Virus record (IMG/VR): IMGVR_UViG_3300028558_000016 | Location: 62,001 to 126,000 of that record | Direction: 5' to 3' (one strand) | Length of the DNA: 64,000 nt | Source: a virus | In this document: piece by piece, positions 22,039 to 30,683 of the stretch | Layout: each line of letters opens with the position of its first letter | How positions within the stretch are numbered: position 1 is the first letter of the stretch | Position numbers and translations under genes: made by a program | Notes under the pieces: generated by a model | The model's database searches: none | Seen by the model: only the letters and a program-made list of their open reading frames with translations | What the model was told of the DNA's origin: nothing

Positions 22039-23049
22039 TTATTTCTTTCCACCAAAACCAAGTCCGCCGCTGCCGGCTGATTGTCTTGATGATTTTGGTT
22101 TTTTCATTTCACCGAAGTGCTTCATTACATCATCGAAATCTTTTCCAAGAATCATCGTTGATACGACAAGTTCTTTGATGTGCGACAACGAAAGTCCTTC
22201 TGTGTCATTCACCCATTTCTTCATATCAATCTTCTTAAGATCTGATTCATGGAGTTTGTGTCTGATGAAGTATTCTCTAACTTCCGCATTTGGATGTGGA
22301 ATTTCGTAAACTCTATCAAACCTTGAAGGTCTGTTGGAAATCCTATCCTGTAATCTCTCTGGATAGTTTGTGGTCGCAAGATACACAACGTTCTCAATTT
22401 GATTCACTCCATCCAACACATTCAACAATGCAGACAATAATCCTTGACCAGCTGTAACGATGTTATCGATGTCCTCAATAATAACTACCAATGGACGCTT
22501 AGGTTCGATCTGTCTGAATATCTGCGTGAAATCAGTAAACAATGAAACCGCTCTTTCTCCGTTTAAAGAGAATACTATTCCATCTTTCTTTATTATTTTG
22601 TTGATCAAGTTCTGCATCAAATAACTCTTTCCACAACCCGGAGGCCCATGTAAAAGAATTCCACGTTTGTGAACCATCTTGTATTTCTTGAAACGACTTT
22701 CCATTTCCCAGAAACTATCGATGTCCAAAAGAATCTCCTTCATCTCATCGATAGGAAGCTCCATGATGCTATCACTCAATACAACTTTTTGTCGTTGCAA
22801 GTAATATCCTTTATTTGGATCGCTTAATATCTCGTAAACACCCGGAGGAGTTTTACCAGTGGTAGTGAATGTCGGAAAATAACATCCATCCTGACCAACA
22901 GCCCATTGACAGTAACCTGCCATTCTTTCTGCTGCGTCCTCAATGGAAATTTCCTTCTTTTCTTTGACAGTTTCAGTTTCAACTGCTTCTTCCGTCACAG
23001 CAGTTTCTGCTACCGCCAATTCTTCTGTTTTTTTAGATCCTTTTGCCAT
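22039..23049 (-). CDS. AAA+ ATPase (Bcs1/FtsH/Vps4-like core)
   Basis: 336 residues. Walker A GPPGCGKS (135-142), Walker B VVIIEDID (188-195), sensor 1 in ATTNYPE (~230) and the arginine-finger region NRPSRFDRVYEI (~243) are intact. The N-terminal ~40 residues are acidic and disordered, followed by a ~80-residue unique domain; the C-terminus is a Gly-rich tail ending LGFGGKK. No protease domain or membrane helix. It should be an unfoldase or remodelling ATPase acting on a protein partner; adjacency to an SPFH protein recalls FtsH with HflKC. Confidence 0.8.
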   Translation of the reverse strand: MAKGSKKTEELAVAETAVTEEAVETETVKEKKEISIEDAAERMAGYCQWAVGQDGCYFPTFTTTGKTPPGVYEILSDPNKGYYLQRQKVVLSDSIMELPIDEMKEILLDIDSFWEMESRFKKYKMVHKRGILLHGPPGCGKSYLMQNLINKIIKKDGIVFSLNGERAVSLFTDFTQIFRQIEPKRPLVVIIEDIDNIVTAGQGLLSALLNVLDGVNQIENVVYLATTNYPERLQDRISNRPSRFDRVYEIPHPNAEVREYFIRHKLHESDLKKIDMKKWVNDTEGLSLSHIKELVVSTMILGKDFDDVMKHFGEMKKPKSSRQSAGSGGLGFGGKK

Positions 23050-23070
23050 AGTGTTTATTTAATTAATTGT

Positions 23071-23379
23071 TTATTTTCCTAATGCTCCATTAACTTCATC
23101 CATCAATTTATTCTCCATCAAATACCTCTTAAGCATAAGAAGTTTTCCTTGTAGAATCTTGGCATCCTCTGTAAGCATTTCTTTTTCATGCTCAGATTTT
23201 TTTCTCTGTTGATCCATCTTTCTTTGAGCCTCTTCTGGTATATGTCCCTTTAGAACAGTTCCAGCCATGATGTCAAATAAAACTTCACTCGTCTTTCCAG
23301 CATTAGGCAATGCATCAAGACCATCAACCAACATTTTAAAATCCTTTTCAGTAAGGTTTAAGTTTTTAATATTTTCCAT
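23071..23379 (-). CDS. Small coiled-coil protein between AAA+ and SPFH genes
   Basis: 102 residues, wholly helical (LTEKDFKMLVDGLDALP; AQRKMDQQRKKSEHEKEML). It starts one base from the end of the SPFH gene and ends 21 bases before the AAA+ start. Likely an adaptor between the two, by position only. Confidence 0.5.
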   Translation of the reverse strand: MENIKNLNLTEKDFKMLVDGLDALPNAGKTSEVLFDIMAGTVLKGHIPEEAQRKMDQQRKKSEHEKEMLTEDAKILQGKLLMLKRYLMENKLMDEVNGALGK

Positions 23380-23380
23380 G

Positions 23381-25252
23381 TTATTTTTTCTTTTCGTTCT
23401 TATCTTCCTTCTTTTCAGATTCAGTACCGATTTTATTTCCCATGCTCTCCAACAACTTCAATCCAAGCAATCCATCCATCGCGCCATTGTTGTTTTGTCC
23501 CATGATTAATATCTCCGGCATAACTTTAATTTTATCCTTGCCAATAGACTCAGTCACCTTTAATTGGGTGAAGTTGTCTTTGCCCATTGCATCAACGGAT
23601 AATTTATAAGCTTCTGCTGTTGATTTTCCAATTGCTAATATCTTAGCAGCCTCAGCAGTACCAGTCACAGTAATCTTTTCAGCCTCAGCATTCGCTTTCA
23701 ACTTAACTGCTTTCGCTTCAGCATCCGCAGAAAGTTCCACCGATTTAGCTTCACCAGTTGCTTTCTTAACTGCGGCATCCGCAATCTTCTCAGCAATTTC
23801 CACACCCTGATTAGCTTCAACTATTTTAGATTGCATGTCTGCAATTGCTCTCGCCTTCTCAAATTCTTGGCGAGTCTCTTCTGATTTCTTCTGAGCACCA
23901 AAAGTTATTTGTTGTTCATCAGCAAGTTTTCTATCGCTCAATGTCTTCATGATTGAAGCTGGTGGAACTATATCTCCAATCAATGTGTCAACACCTTCAA
24001 CATTATATTGGTGCAACACTTTGTCGATATGCTCTTTCGCTTCTTTCTGTCTTTCTGACCTCTTCTCTAAGAATGCAAGTACATCCGAGCTCTGTGCAGA
24101 ATTTCTGAAGTAGTTTCCAATTGTAGGTTCCAATACCTGTGACACGAGGTTATTCATGTTTCCAAATCTTGCAATAACCTTAGGAGCTTCTGTCATTGGA
24201 ATGTGTATGATCTGAGACACATCCAAATTAAATTGGAAACCGTCTTTAGAACGAACAGTGATTGTGGATAAATGCTTGTCTAAGTTGTGAGACTCATTAC
24301 GTGCATCTGCCCAATTTAAAACCAAGTTAGTAGTTGGAACAGTTTCAACCTTCATCGTGTATCTGTTTATCGGATACTTACCTGGTCCGAATGTTTCCAC
24401 CCAAACACCTTTTTGCCCTTTGGCAACTAAATTTCCATGCTTGAATGCATCACCTGTTACGTCTTTACCTTCTTCACCAATGAATGAGATAACAACACCA
24501 ACGTGACCAATTGGAATTTCAGTCATCTGAGTTTCCTCAATAACAACTGCCCATGGGTTTATATTATATGAACCAGCAAGAATAACTTGTGGCTGCAATC
24601 CTTTGTTTCCACCTGATTTTAAAAACTCATCAAACTTTTGAAAGTTATTATGTCCCTCAATAGTTCTACCAGCGATTTGTCCTTCTTCCAATGGAAGACC
24701 ATCCAATGTCGTTACAATACCAACTTTATTCTCAGCGATGTTTGTTATGTTAACAAGCGTTACTGTAAACAAATGGCTGTTGATACGATAAGAACCTGCT
24801 GTTATGTAAGATGTTTGTCTTCCTTTGTGTCCACCATTCTTTAAGAATTGATCTGCGTTTTGAAATGAATCACAATCAACGTGGCGTCCGAGAATTGAAC
24901 CAACTGGAATTGAAGCTCCGTCCTTCGCAAGAACCAATCCTATTTTTCCTTCCGGAATGATAAGGAAATTCTCTTGAACTATCTCATATTGCCAAGGCCA
25001 AATCCAGAAGTAAAGTCCTGGAGCAAGAGTTGTCGCTTGAAATCCGGATTCACCTTTCGTTGCTATGATCTTTCCATCAGGCAAGTTTCTATTTGAACCG
25101 AATAACACGAATTTTTTTGTCACTAATCCTATTTTATCTTCGGGAATTATTACCACGCCGAATAGTCTCAACACTAATTTGTAAAAAATTATTGCGAGTA
25201 TTGGAAAAATAAGCCACCAATAGTGTGCTGCATTATGCAAGAAGTCTTTCAT
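23381..25252 (-). CDS. SPFH/flotillin-like membrane scaffold protein
   Basis: 623 residues. One transmembrane helix (about 13-34) is followed by four beta-repeats, each ending in a (P/A)G-x-Y-x-IN type motif (LAPGLYFWI, ITAGSYRIN, ILAGSYNIN, FGPGKYPIN), then an SPFH core (~310-440) and a long Ala/Glu/Lys helix (~440-560) typical of flotillins, ending in a low-complexity tail. Such proteins oligomerise into membrane rings or cages and organise AAA+ proteases or microdomains. In phages they are unusual; it may reshape or protect the host membrane, or block host membrane defences (inference). Confidence 0.85.
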   Translation of the reverse strand: MKDFLHNAAHYWWLIFPILAIIFYKLVLRLFGVVIIPEDKIGLVTKKFVLFGSNRNLPDGKIIATKGESGFQATTLAPGLYFWIWPWQYEIVQENFLIIPEGKIGLVLAKDGASIPVGSILGRHVDCDSFQNADQFLKNGGHKGRQTSYITAGSYRINSHLFTVTLVNITNIAENKVGIVTTLDGLPLEEGQIAGRTIEGHNNFQKFDEFLKSGGNKGLQPQVILAGSYNINPWAVVIEETQMTEIPIGHVGVVISFIGEEGKDVTGDAFKHGNLVAKGQKGVWVETFGPGKYPINRYTMKVETVPTTNLVLNWADARNESHNLDKHLSTITVRSKDGFQFNLDVSQIIHIPMTEAPKVIARFGNMNNLVSQVLEPTIGNYFRNSAQSSDVLAFLEKRSERQKEAKEHIDKVLHQYNVEGVDTLIGDIVPPASIMKTLSDRKLADEQQITFGAQKKSEETRQEFEKARAIADMQSKIVEANQGVEIAEKIADAAVKKATGEAKSVELSADAEAKAVKLKANAEAEKITVTGTAEAAKILAIGKSTAEAYKLSVDAMGKDNFTQLKVTESIGKDKIKVMPEILIMGQNNNGAMDGLLGLKLLESMGNKIGTESEKKEDKNEKKK

Positions 25253-25275
25253 TTGTTTAGTTTAGTTAAAGTCGT

Positions 25276-25572
25276 TTAGTCTCCAGAACAATTATGCAAA
25301 AGAAGAATGGTATCACTCTTCATAACTTGCATGTCAACCTTCGGCCATGATGCCTGTGAATATTTCACCTCGGCTCTAATTTGATAGTAGTGGGCTAATT
25401 TACCATCTATTGCGTAATCCTCAGCAAAGTAAGTTCCAAGGATAACATTCTTTTCTGTGATCGGTCTGGAATACTTATTCCATTCAATCGTTGTATTAAA
25501 AGCATAAATGATCGCTGCAACACATAGCATTGCAGCGACTATTATGAAATTTATTTTGTGTTTCGCTTTCAT
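25276..25572 (-). CDS. Small membrane-anchored extracytoplasmic protein
   Basis: 98 residues with an N-terminal hydrophobic helix (about 8-25) after a basic start (MKAKHK), so either a signal anchor or an uncleaved signal. The rest is a small beta-rich domain (EVKYSQASW, MQVMKSDTILL) ending with one cysteine. Starts at a TAATG overlap with paralogue B; function unknown. Confidence 0.5.
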   Translation of the reverse strand: MKAKHKINFIIVAAMLCVAAIIYAFNTTIEWNKYSRPITEKNVILGTYFAEDYAIDGKLAHYYQIRAEVKYSQASWPKVDMQVMKSDTILLLHNCSGD

Positions 25573-26360
25573 TAATCCTTAAACTCGCTGTTCCAGTTAT
25601 CCTCAGTCCATCTTCCACTGAAGTAATCACCCTCAGTCACAATGTGCAGTATCAAACTCAGTGCTAACGATGCAGTCACTCCAATTCCTAAAAATGAAGC
25701 AAGCTTGAAGTTGATGTTGAACAACCAACCGGCAATCATTAATAATGGAGCAACATATAACGTGAATAAACCAGTCACCCACGTAAAGAAGTTTCTGTTT
25801 CTCCAACTCTTAACTGCGTTGAATGCAGAAATGTCGCTTCCCCATTTGTGAACGAGGAAATAATCCAATGTATCACCATTAGAGTTTTTGATAGGATAAA
25901 ACAATAAAGGATCCTTAGGTCTTTCAGAAAGCTGAAAGCTATCCTTTGGCGCGCAGATCATGAAGTGATCGTATCTGAATTCGTTTCTCCAAGATTTTTC
26001 CATTACCTGGTTGTAAACTGCTTCAAACTCTTTCACTTTGCTTGGGACAAGCGGATCAATCTCTCCTTTGAATTTATCAATAGGAAGAAATCTCAATCCA
26101 TAAGTAATGCAAAGATCTTTGATCTCATCTTTAGAAAAGACTCTCGTCTTGTCAAACGCCTTGATGAACTTAATCTTGTTCTCAAGGGTTTTGCTTTTCT
26201 CAACTGAGTAGTTGAGTCCCATCTGTTTCAGGATGGCGATGTCCTCTTCGGTGGAGTTAGATAAGATCTTCTCGGCTTCAGCGAGAACAACTTGTTCCTC
26301 CTTTGTAAGAGAAGCTCTCTTGGAGTTTACTAACTCCTTCTCAAGATTCACTTTAAACAT
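25572..26360 (-). CDS. Membrane protein, paralogue B of the SPFH-linked pair
   Basis: 262 residues from ATG 26360, chosen because it aligns with the MFKLNLEK start of paralogue A; an in-frame ATG at 26387 adds nine unmatched residues. Shared blocks with paralogue A include TKEEQ, ILKQMGLNY, RVFSKDEIKDLC, DPLLFYPI, LVHKWGSDIS and WNSEFK. Two hydrophobic helices lie at about 195-240. It is the first gene of the membrane module and follows the divergent control region. Confidence 0.6.
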   Translation of the reverse strand: MFKVNLEKELVNSKRASLTKEEQVVLAEAEKILSNSTEEDIAILKQMGLNYSVEKSKTLENKIKFIKAFDKTRVFSKDEIKDLCITYGLRFLPIDKFKGEIDPLVPSKVKEFEAVYNQVMEKSWRNEFRYDHFMICAPKDSFQLSERPKDPLLFYPIKNSNGDTLDYFLVHKWGSDISAFNAVKSWRNRNFFTWVTGLFTLYVAPLLMIAGWLFNINFKLASFLGIGVTASLALSLILHIVTEGDYFSGRWTEDNWNSEFKD

Positions 26361-26706
26361 GTTTGGTTTGTTTTGATGGTTAAACAATTTAGTACACGAT
26401 CGGCGGGGAAGGTTGTTGGGATTCGTGTTATCTTTGGTCCGCTTACTCGCTAATATAAGAAACTTCGGCGTAAAGTCTTATAAAACTTCTAAAATTTTCT
26501 TGAAATGTTTAACCGCTGTTAAAGAATGAAACTTTCTATTAGAAAGACTTTACTGGTGGGATATTGATTAATAGTTTTATGCCCCTCTCTTATCCTTTGT
26601 TTCAGTTGTTCAAAAATATTTTTCAGATGACTAAACAGAGCACATAATACGTGTAATTAGAAACTTATCATTGTAGAAAATGTAAAACTATGTAAATACA
26701 TTTTCC
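26361..26706. promoter_or_regulatory. Divergent control region between the minus-strand and plus-strand gene blocks
   Basis: About 345 bases without a plausible gene. The minus side has TATATTAG near 26450 and a long leader containing AAACAAACC before ATG 26360. The plus side has AT-rich sequence up to ATG 26707 with TAATACG and TATGTAAATAC near 26650-26700. A GC-richer patch near 26395-26420 could fold. It must hold promoters for both the SPFH module and the glycosylation island; exact starts are not evident. Confidence 0.45.
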
Positions 26707-28506
26707 ATGATTAAATACAGCATCATTATTCCCCACTGGCATAACTGGGAAGAACTGCTCAAGCCTTGTTTAGAATCTATTTTGATGAACACTTCTACAG
26801 CAAGACTTGCTGAGACTGAAATAATTATCGTATGTAACGGTGCAAGCGAAGCAGTGAACATCCACAATTTAGAGAATAAGAATTATTCTAATCCTCACGT
26901 AAGTTGGATGGATGGCATGAAGCTGAATATTAAAATAATAAAATATCCAGAAGCAATTGGATACACGCGTGCGACCAATGCTGGAATCAAAGAAGCAATA
27001 GGTGAATTCATAATATTGATGAACGATGATTGTGTCATTCTTGATTATGCTCCTAAGGATGAATGGATGGACATACTCGAAAGACCATTCGTCGATCCAA
27101 CAGTTGGTGTGACTGGTGCAAAAAAGATTTTTAGCCAACAAGCAAAAGCAAGCTTTCTCGTATTCTTTCTTGTGATGATCAAGAGAAGCACTTTTGACAG
27201 GGTCGGTCTGCTCGATGAATCCTTTTCTCCAGGTGGTGGAGAAGACATCGACTTTTGTTTGAAGTTGAAGAAGCATGGACTCAGAGCGGCCAAAGCACCA
27301 AAAGACGATGAGAACTATGATTATGGAACCGAATATCCAATTTATCACGCAGGAGAAAAAAGCGTTCACGACGTGGAAGGATGGGAAGAAGGTTTTTGGA
27401 AGAGAATGTCTGTCATAGAACAAAGAGTAAATTCTTTCTATTACGAAACTCACGCCAATGTCACTGCTTACGTTTCAACTAAAGGAAGATACTTAACAAC
27501 TCTTCCAATGTGCTTGACTGCCATCGCAAATCAAACTCTTCCTCCAAAACACATAATCATATTTCAAGACGATCATCAATCTTTCAATATGCAAGAGTCA
27601 TCCGTGTACAAAAATATTTTATACGGATTATTTCCAAGCAAAGGAATAGAATGGGCAGTTGTTTTCGGAGAAGGAATAGGACAAGTTGCAAATCATCAAA
27701 AGGCTTTAGAGATTGCAAAGACCGAATGGTTATGGAGGGTCGATGACGATAACGTTCCTGAGCCTAATGTTCTTGAAGGGCTTTGTAAACACATTGACAG
27801 AAACGTTGGAGCAATTGCTTCTTCAGTTGTTGATCCATTGTACAAGCCAAGCAATTTATTCACATCGCCAAAAATTGAACACATCAACATATCTCCAAAC
27901 CTTCAATGGACGAAGACGAATATGGTGGTGTCAGCCGATCATTTATACAGCAGCTTCTTATTTAGAAAAGAAGCTGGAAAGCATGGATACAATAAACAGC
28001 TTTCTGTAGTTGGACACAGAGAAGAAACCTTGTTCACCTATGAGATGAAATTAAGCGGTTGGGATTTAATAATAGATGGAACACTCGTCACCTGGCATCT
28101 GAGAGAAGCTTCTGGAGGAATTAGAAGCTTTAATGATGGAAGTCTTTGGGATGATGACGAAAAAATATTCAATAAGAAGCTTGGTGAATGGGGAGTGAAA
28201 CTTGCTGGAATGGTTCCGATAAACATGGATAATGGATTGGGAGATCATTGGATGTTCAAACCTGCCATAGAAAAAATATTAAAGAAGAACGTGCACAGCA
28301 TGGTTTATGTCGCTGCATGTTACCCTGCGGTGTTTGAAGATCTTGTTTCCAAATATAACAATCTCCAGTTGATAAGCATTGCGGACGGAAATACCATGTT
28401 TGGAAAAGATAAAATGGATAGTCTAAATGTGTACAGATACTGCGACCAATTGAAATGGGACAAGCACGTATCAAAAGCATTTGAAATATTATATCAAACA
28501 AATTAA
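26707..28506 (+). CDS. Multi-domain glycosyltransferase (two GT-A domains plus GT9-like tail)
   Basis: 599 residues. Domain 1 (1-~230): YSIIIPHWHNWEELLKPCLE and LMNDDCVI, a GT2 fold with a DD(C) acidic motif, then GGGEDIDFCLKLKKHG. Domain 2 (~240-490): TAYVSTKGRYLTTLP, FQDDHQS and WRVDDDNVPEP, a second GT-A with its own DDD motif. The C-terminal ~90 residues (INMDNGLGDHWM...) resemble the start of a heptosyltransferase-like domain. Probably transfers two sugars in sequence onto a virion or cell-surface glycan. First gene of the glycosylation island. Confidence 0.75.
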   Translation: MIKYSIIIPHWHNWEELLKPCLESILMNTSTARLAETEIIIVCNGASEAVNIHNLENKNYSNPHVSWMDGMKLNIKIIKYPEAIGYTRATNAGIKEAIGEFIILMNDDCVILDYAPKDEWMDILERPFVDPTVGVTGAKKIFSQQAKASFLVFFLVMIKRSTFDRVGLLDESFSPGGGEDIDFCLKLKKHGLRAAKAPKDDENYDYGTEYPIYHAGEKSVHDVEGWEEGFWKRMSVIEQRVNSFYYETHANVTAYVSTKGRYLTTLPMCLTAIANQTLPPKHIIIFQDDHQSFNMQESSVYKNILYGLFPSKGIEWAVVFGEGIGQVANHQKALEIAKTEWLWRVDDDNVPEPNVLEGLCKHIDRNVGAIASSVVDPLYKPSNLFTSPKIEHINISPNLQWTKTNMVVSADHLYSSFLFRKEAGKHGYNKQLSVVGHREETLFTYEMKLSGWDLIIDGTLVTWHLREASGGIRSFNDGSLWDDDEKIFNKKLGEWGVKLAGMVPINMDNGLGDHWMFKPAIEKILKKNVHSMVYVAACYPAVFEDLVSKYNNLQLISIADGNTMFGKDKMDSLNVYRYCDQLKWDKHVSKAFEILYQTN

Positions 28507-28507
28507 T

Positions 28508-30613
28508 ATGTCAAAAATAAACGCCAAAGATAAACGAACCGTAGCAATTGTGATGCCGGTTCATAATGCAGAGAAATTCTTGAAGAAGACCATTCAATGT
28601 ATTCTTGATCAATCATATTCCAATTGGGAATTGTTTGCCATAGAAGATGGAAGCAAAGATTCTTCTTTATCAATATTAAACAAATTTACAGATCCAAGAA
28701 TAAAAGTATTCTCTACAGCAGACAAAGTCGTGTTGTCGACAAACGAAAGCGGATTGATCGTGGCATCAGAAAAAGAAAACACTGGACCTGCCGCAACAAG
28801 AAACAGAGCTCTTGACGCAATAAGAAATTCTAAAGATTACGATTACATTGCATTCTGTGACAGTGACGATAGATGGAAGCAAAACCATTTGGAGGTCGCT
28901 CTAAAAAACATTATCGGATATGACATGGTTTATTCCGATTGTGATTTCGTTTTAGAAAATGGATCTCCAGCAGTAACATACGGAGTTCCTTATTACGAAA
29001 AGTTCGAGAGAACAAATCTAAATAAACAAAATTTCATTTATATATCAACTGTCGTGATGAGCGTTGATTGCTTGAAGGCTGGAAATTTCGATCCTCTTTG
29101 TGTTCCAATGGAAGATTATGACATGTGGCTCAGAATAAGCCGTAGCTTTAACATCAAGCATGTTCCAACAATAACTGCCACATACATGTATAAAGCAGGA
29201 GGAAGCTATTACACAAATGAACAGAGCATGAGAGCACAAGGAATAGTTCATATAAAAAACTCCATAATATCTTCTGATATTAATACACTTCAAATTCAAT
29301 TGCAAGAAATAAAAAATGCAAAGATGGAATTGGTCAAAATACAAAAATACGAGGAAGTGGCAAGATTAAGAGATTTGGAAAAACAAATAGAACAAAACAT
29401 ATTGGACAAGACAGGACCTCAAACCATTCAAGGATGGTTAAGCACAGTAGAAGGAGAAGCATTGGCAACGTATGGTGAAGGAAAAGATTGTCTTGAGATC
29501 GGTTCTTTTAAAGGTAAAAGCGCAAATTATATTGCGCCCAAAGCAAACAGTCTTGTTTGCATAGATCCTTTCAGAGCCGATGAGTCAGGTCAAAATCAAT
29601 TCATAGATTACACAACGCTTCAAGAATTTCTCAAGAACACGAGCAGATTTAAAAATATCATTCCTGTAATTGGAAAATCAGAAGACGTACACAGCCAATT
29701 CAAGGATGGTCAATTTGAAATGATCTTCATTGATGGAATGCATGATTATGATTCTGTTGTGAATGACATTAAAAATTATTGGCCTAAATTAAAAATGGGC
29801 GGACACATGTGCTTTCATGATTATCAAAAAGATTGGAACGGCGTGATACAAGCCGTTGATGAATTCTTCATTAAACCCGATGAATTGTATGACTCCATTG
29901 CAGTTGTTCTCAAGAAATCTGAAGAATTGGAAAAGAAATCTGAAGAGTCCATAACATTAAAAGAACAATTAGAAAATAAAATGTTATTGATGAAGTACCT
30001 TCATTTGTCTTTAGAAGACATCGATAAAATGGATTTTTATCGATTTGAAGAATGCGTTAAATTGGTTAAAGAGAAAATTCTATCATTAGATACACCAGTT
30101 ACACCCGATAGAGATACACCAGCAATTACACCGGATAGAGTCATTAAAAAAGTAGTAGTAGTTTGTCCGTTCAGCAGGAACTTGCCAACGGGTGAAGAAA
30201 ATCCTAAAAACTTTCCATATTGGGAAGAACTTGTTCAGCAAATGAAAGACTCTGGATGTTATGTCATTCAAATAGGAGTGGCTGGAGAAAAATTAATTGG
30301 TGCCGATGAGATCGTGTTCAATGCTTCAAATGAGCGATTGTTAGAAGTTTTGAACAACTGTGATACATTTATTAGCATTGATTCTTTCTTCCCACACTTT
30401 GCTCATTATCATGGAAAACACGGAATCGTAATTTTCAGCCAATCTGATCCAAAATTATTTGGTTACGAAGAAAATTTAAACATCTTGAAGTCAAGAGATT
30501 ATCTAAGAAAAGAACAATTTTGGTTGTGGACCCAAGCAAAATTTAATAAGGACGCTTTCATTTCTTCAAAAAGTGTTTTAGATAAAGTGCTGGAAATCTT
30601 ACAGTTGAAATAA
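28508..30613 (+). CDS. Glycosyltransferase-methyltransferase fusion with GT9-like tail
   Basis: 701 residues from ATG 28508 (the frame runs open upstream inside the previous gene). Residues 1-~245 are GT2: VAIVMPVHNAEKFLKKTIQ, AIEDGSKD and FCDSDDRW. A helical linker with UVR-like EEVARLRDLEKQIE follows. Residues ~310-470 are a class I methyltransferase (CLEIGSFKGKSANYIA; MIFIDGMHDYDSV; GGHMCFHD). The C-terminal ~150 residues (VVVVCPFSRNLPTG...) resemble a GT9 sugar-nucleotide-binding half. One chain may add a sugar and methylate it as a cap. Confidence 0.75.
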   Translation: MSKINAKDKRTVAIVMPVHNAEKFLKKTIQCILDQSYSNWELFAIEDGSKDSSLSILNKFTDPRIKVFSTADKVVLSTNESGLIVASEKENTGPAATRNRALDAIRNSKDYDYIAFCDSDDRWKQNHLEVALKNIIGYDMVYSDCDFVLENGSPAVTYGVPYYEKFERTNLNKQNFIYISTVVMSVDCLKAGNFDPLCVPMEDYDMWLRISRSFNIKHVPTITATYMYKAGGSYYTNEQSMRAQGIVHIKNSIISSDINTLQIQLQEIKNAKMELVKIQKYEEVARLRDLEKQIEQNILDKTGPQTIQGWLSTVEGEALATYGEGKDCLEIGSFKGKSANYIAPKANSLVCIDPFRADESGQNQFIDYTTLQEFLKNTSRFKNIIPVIGKSEDVHSQFKDGQFEMIFIDGMHDYDSVVNDIKNYWPKLKMGGHMCFHDYQKDWNGVIQAVDEFFIKPDELYDSIAVVLKKSEELEKKSEESITLKEQLENKMLLMKYLHLSLEDIDKMDFYRFEECVKLVKEKILSLDTPVTPDRDTPAITPDRVIKKVVVVCPFSRNLPTGEENPKNFPYWEELVQQMKDSGCYVIQIGVAGEKLIGADEIVFNASNERLLEVLNNCDTFISIDSFFPHFAHYHGKHGIVIFSQSDPKLFGYEENLNILKSRDYLRKEQFWLWTQAKFNKDAFISSKSVLDKVLEILQLK

Positions 30614-30638
30614 ATTATCGGAACAAAAAGTGTTCTGA

Positions 30639-30646
30639 TATATAAA
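30639..30646 (+). promoter_or_regulatory. Putative late-type promoter box TATATAAA
   Basis: TATATAAA 38 bases before the RNR start, directly after a 7-bp hairpin (30619-30638, CGGAACA/TGTTCTG). Matches the TATATA(A/G) box seen upstream of the structural genes. Confidence 0.4.
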
Positions 30647-30683
30647 ACTGTCGTCTAAAAATTCAAAAAAACAAAACTAAATT

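Noticed and set aside
26869-27453. 194-codon minus-strand frame inside the first glycosyltransferase
   Set aside because: It is antisense to a protein with clear glycosyltransferase motifs and has no promoter or family signal.
30619-30638. Hairpin after the second glycosyltransferase gene as a terminator
   Set aside because: The 7-bp stem is followed by ATATATAAAA and not by a T tract; it is described only as part of the promoter region.
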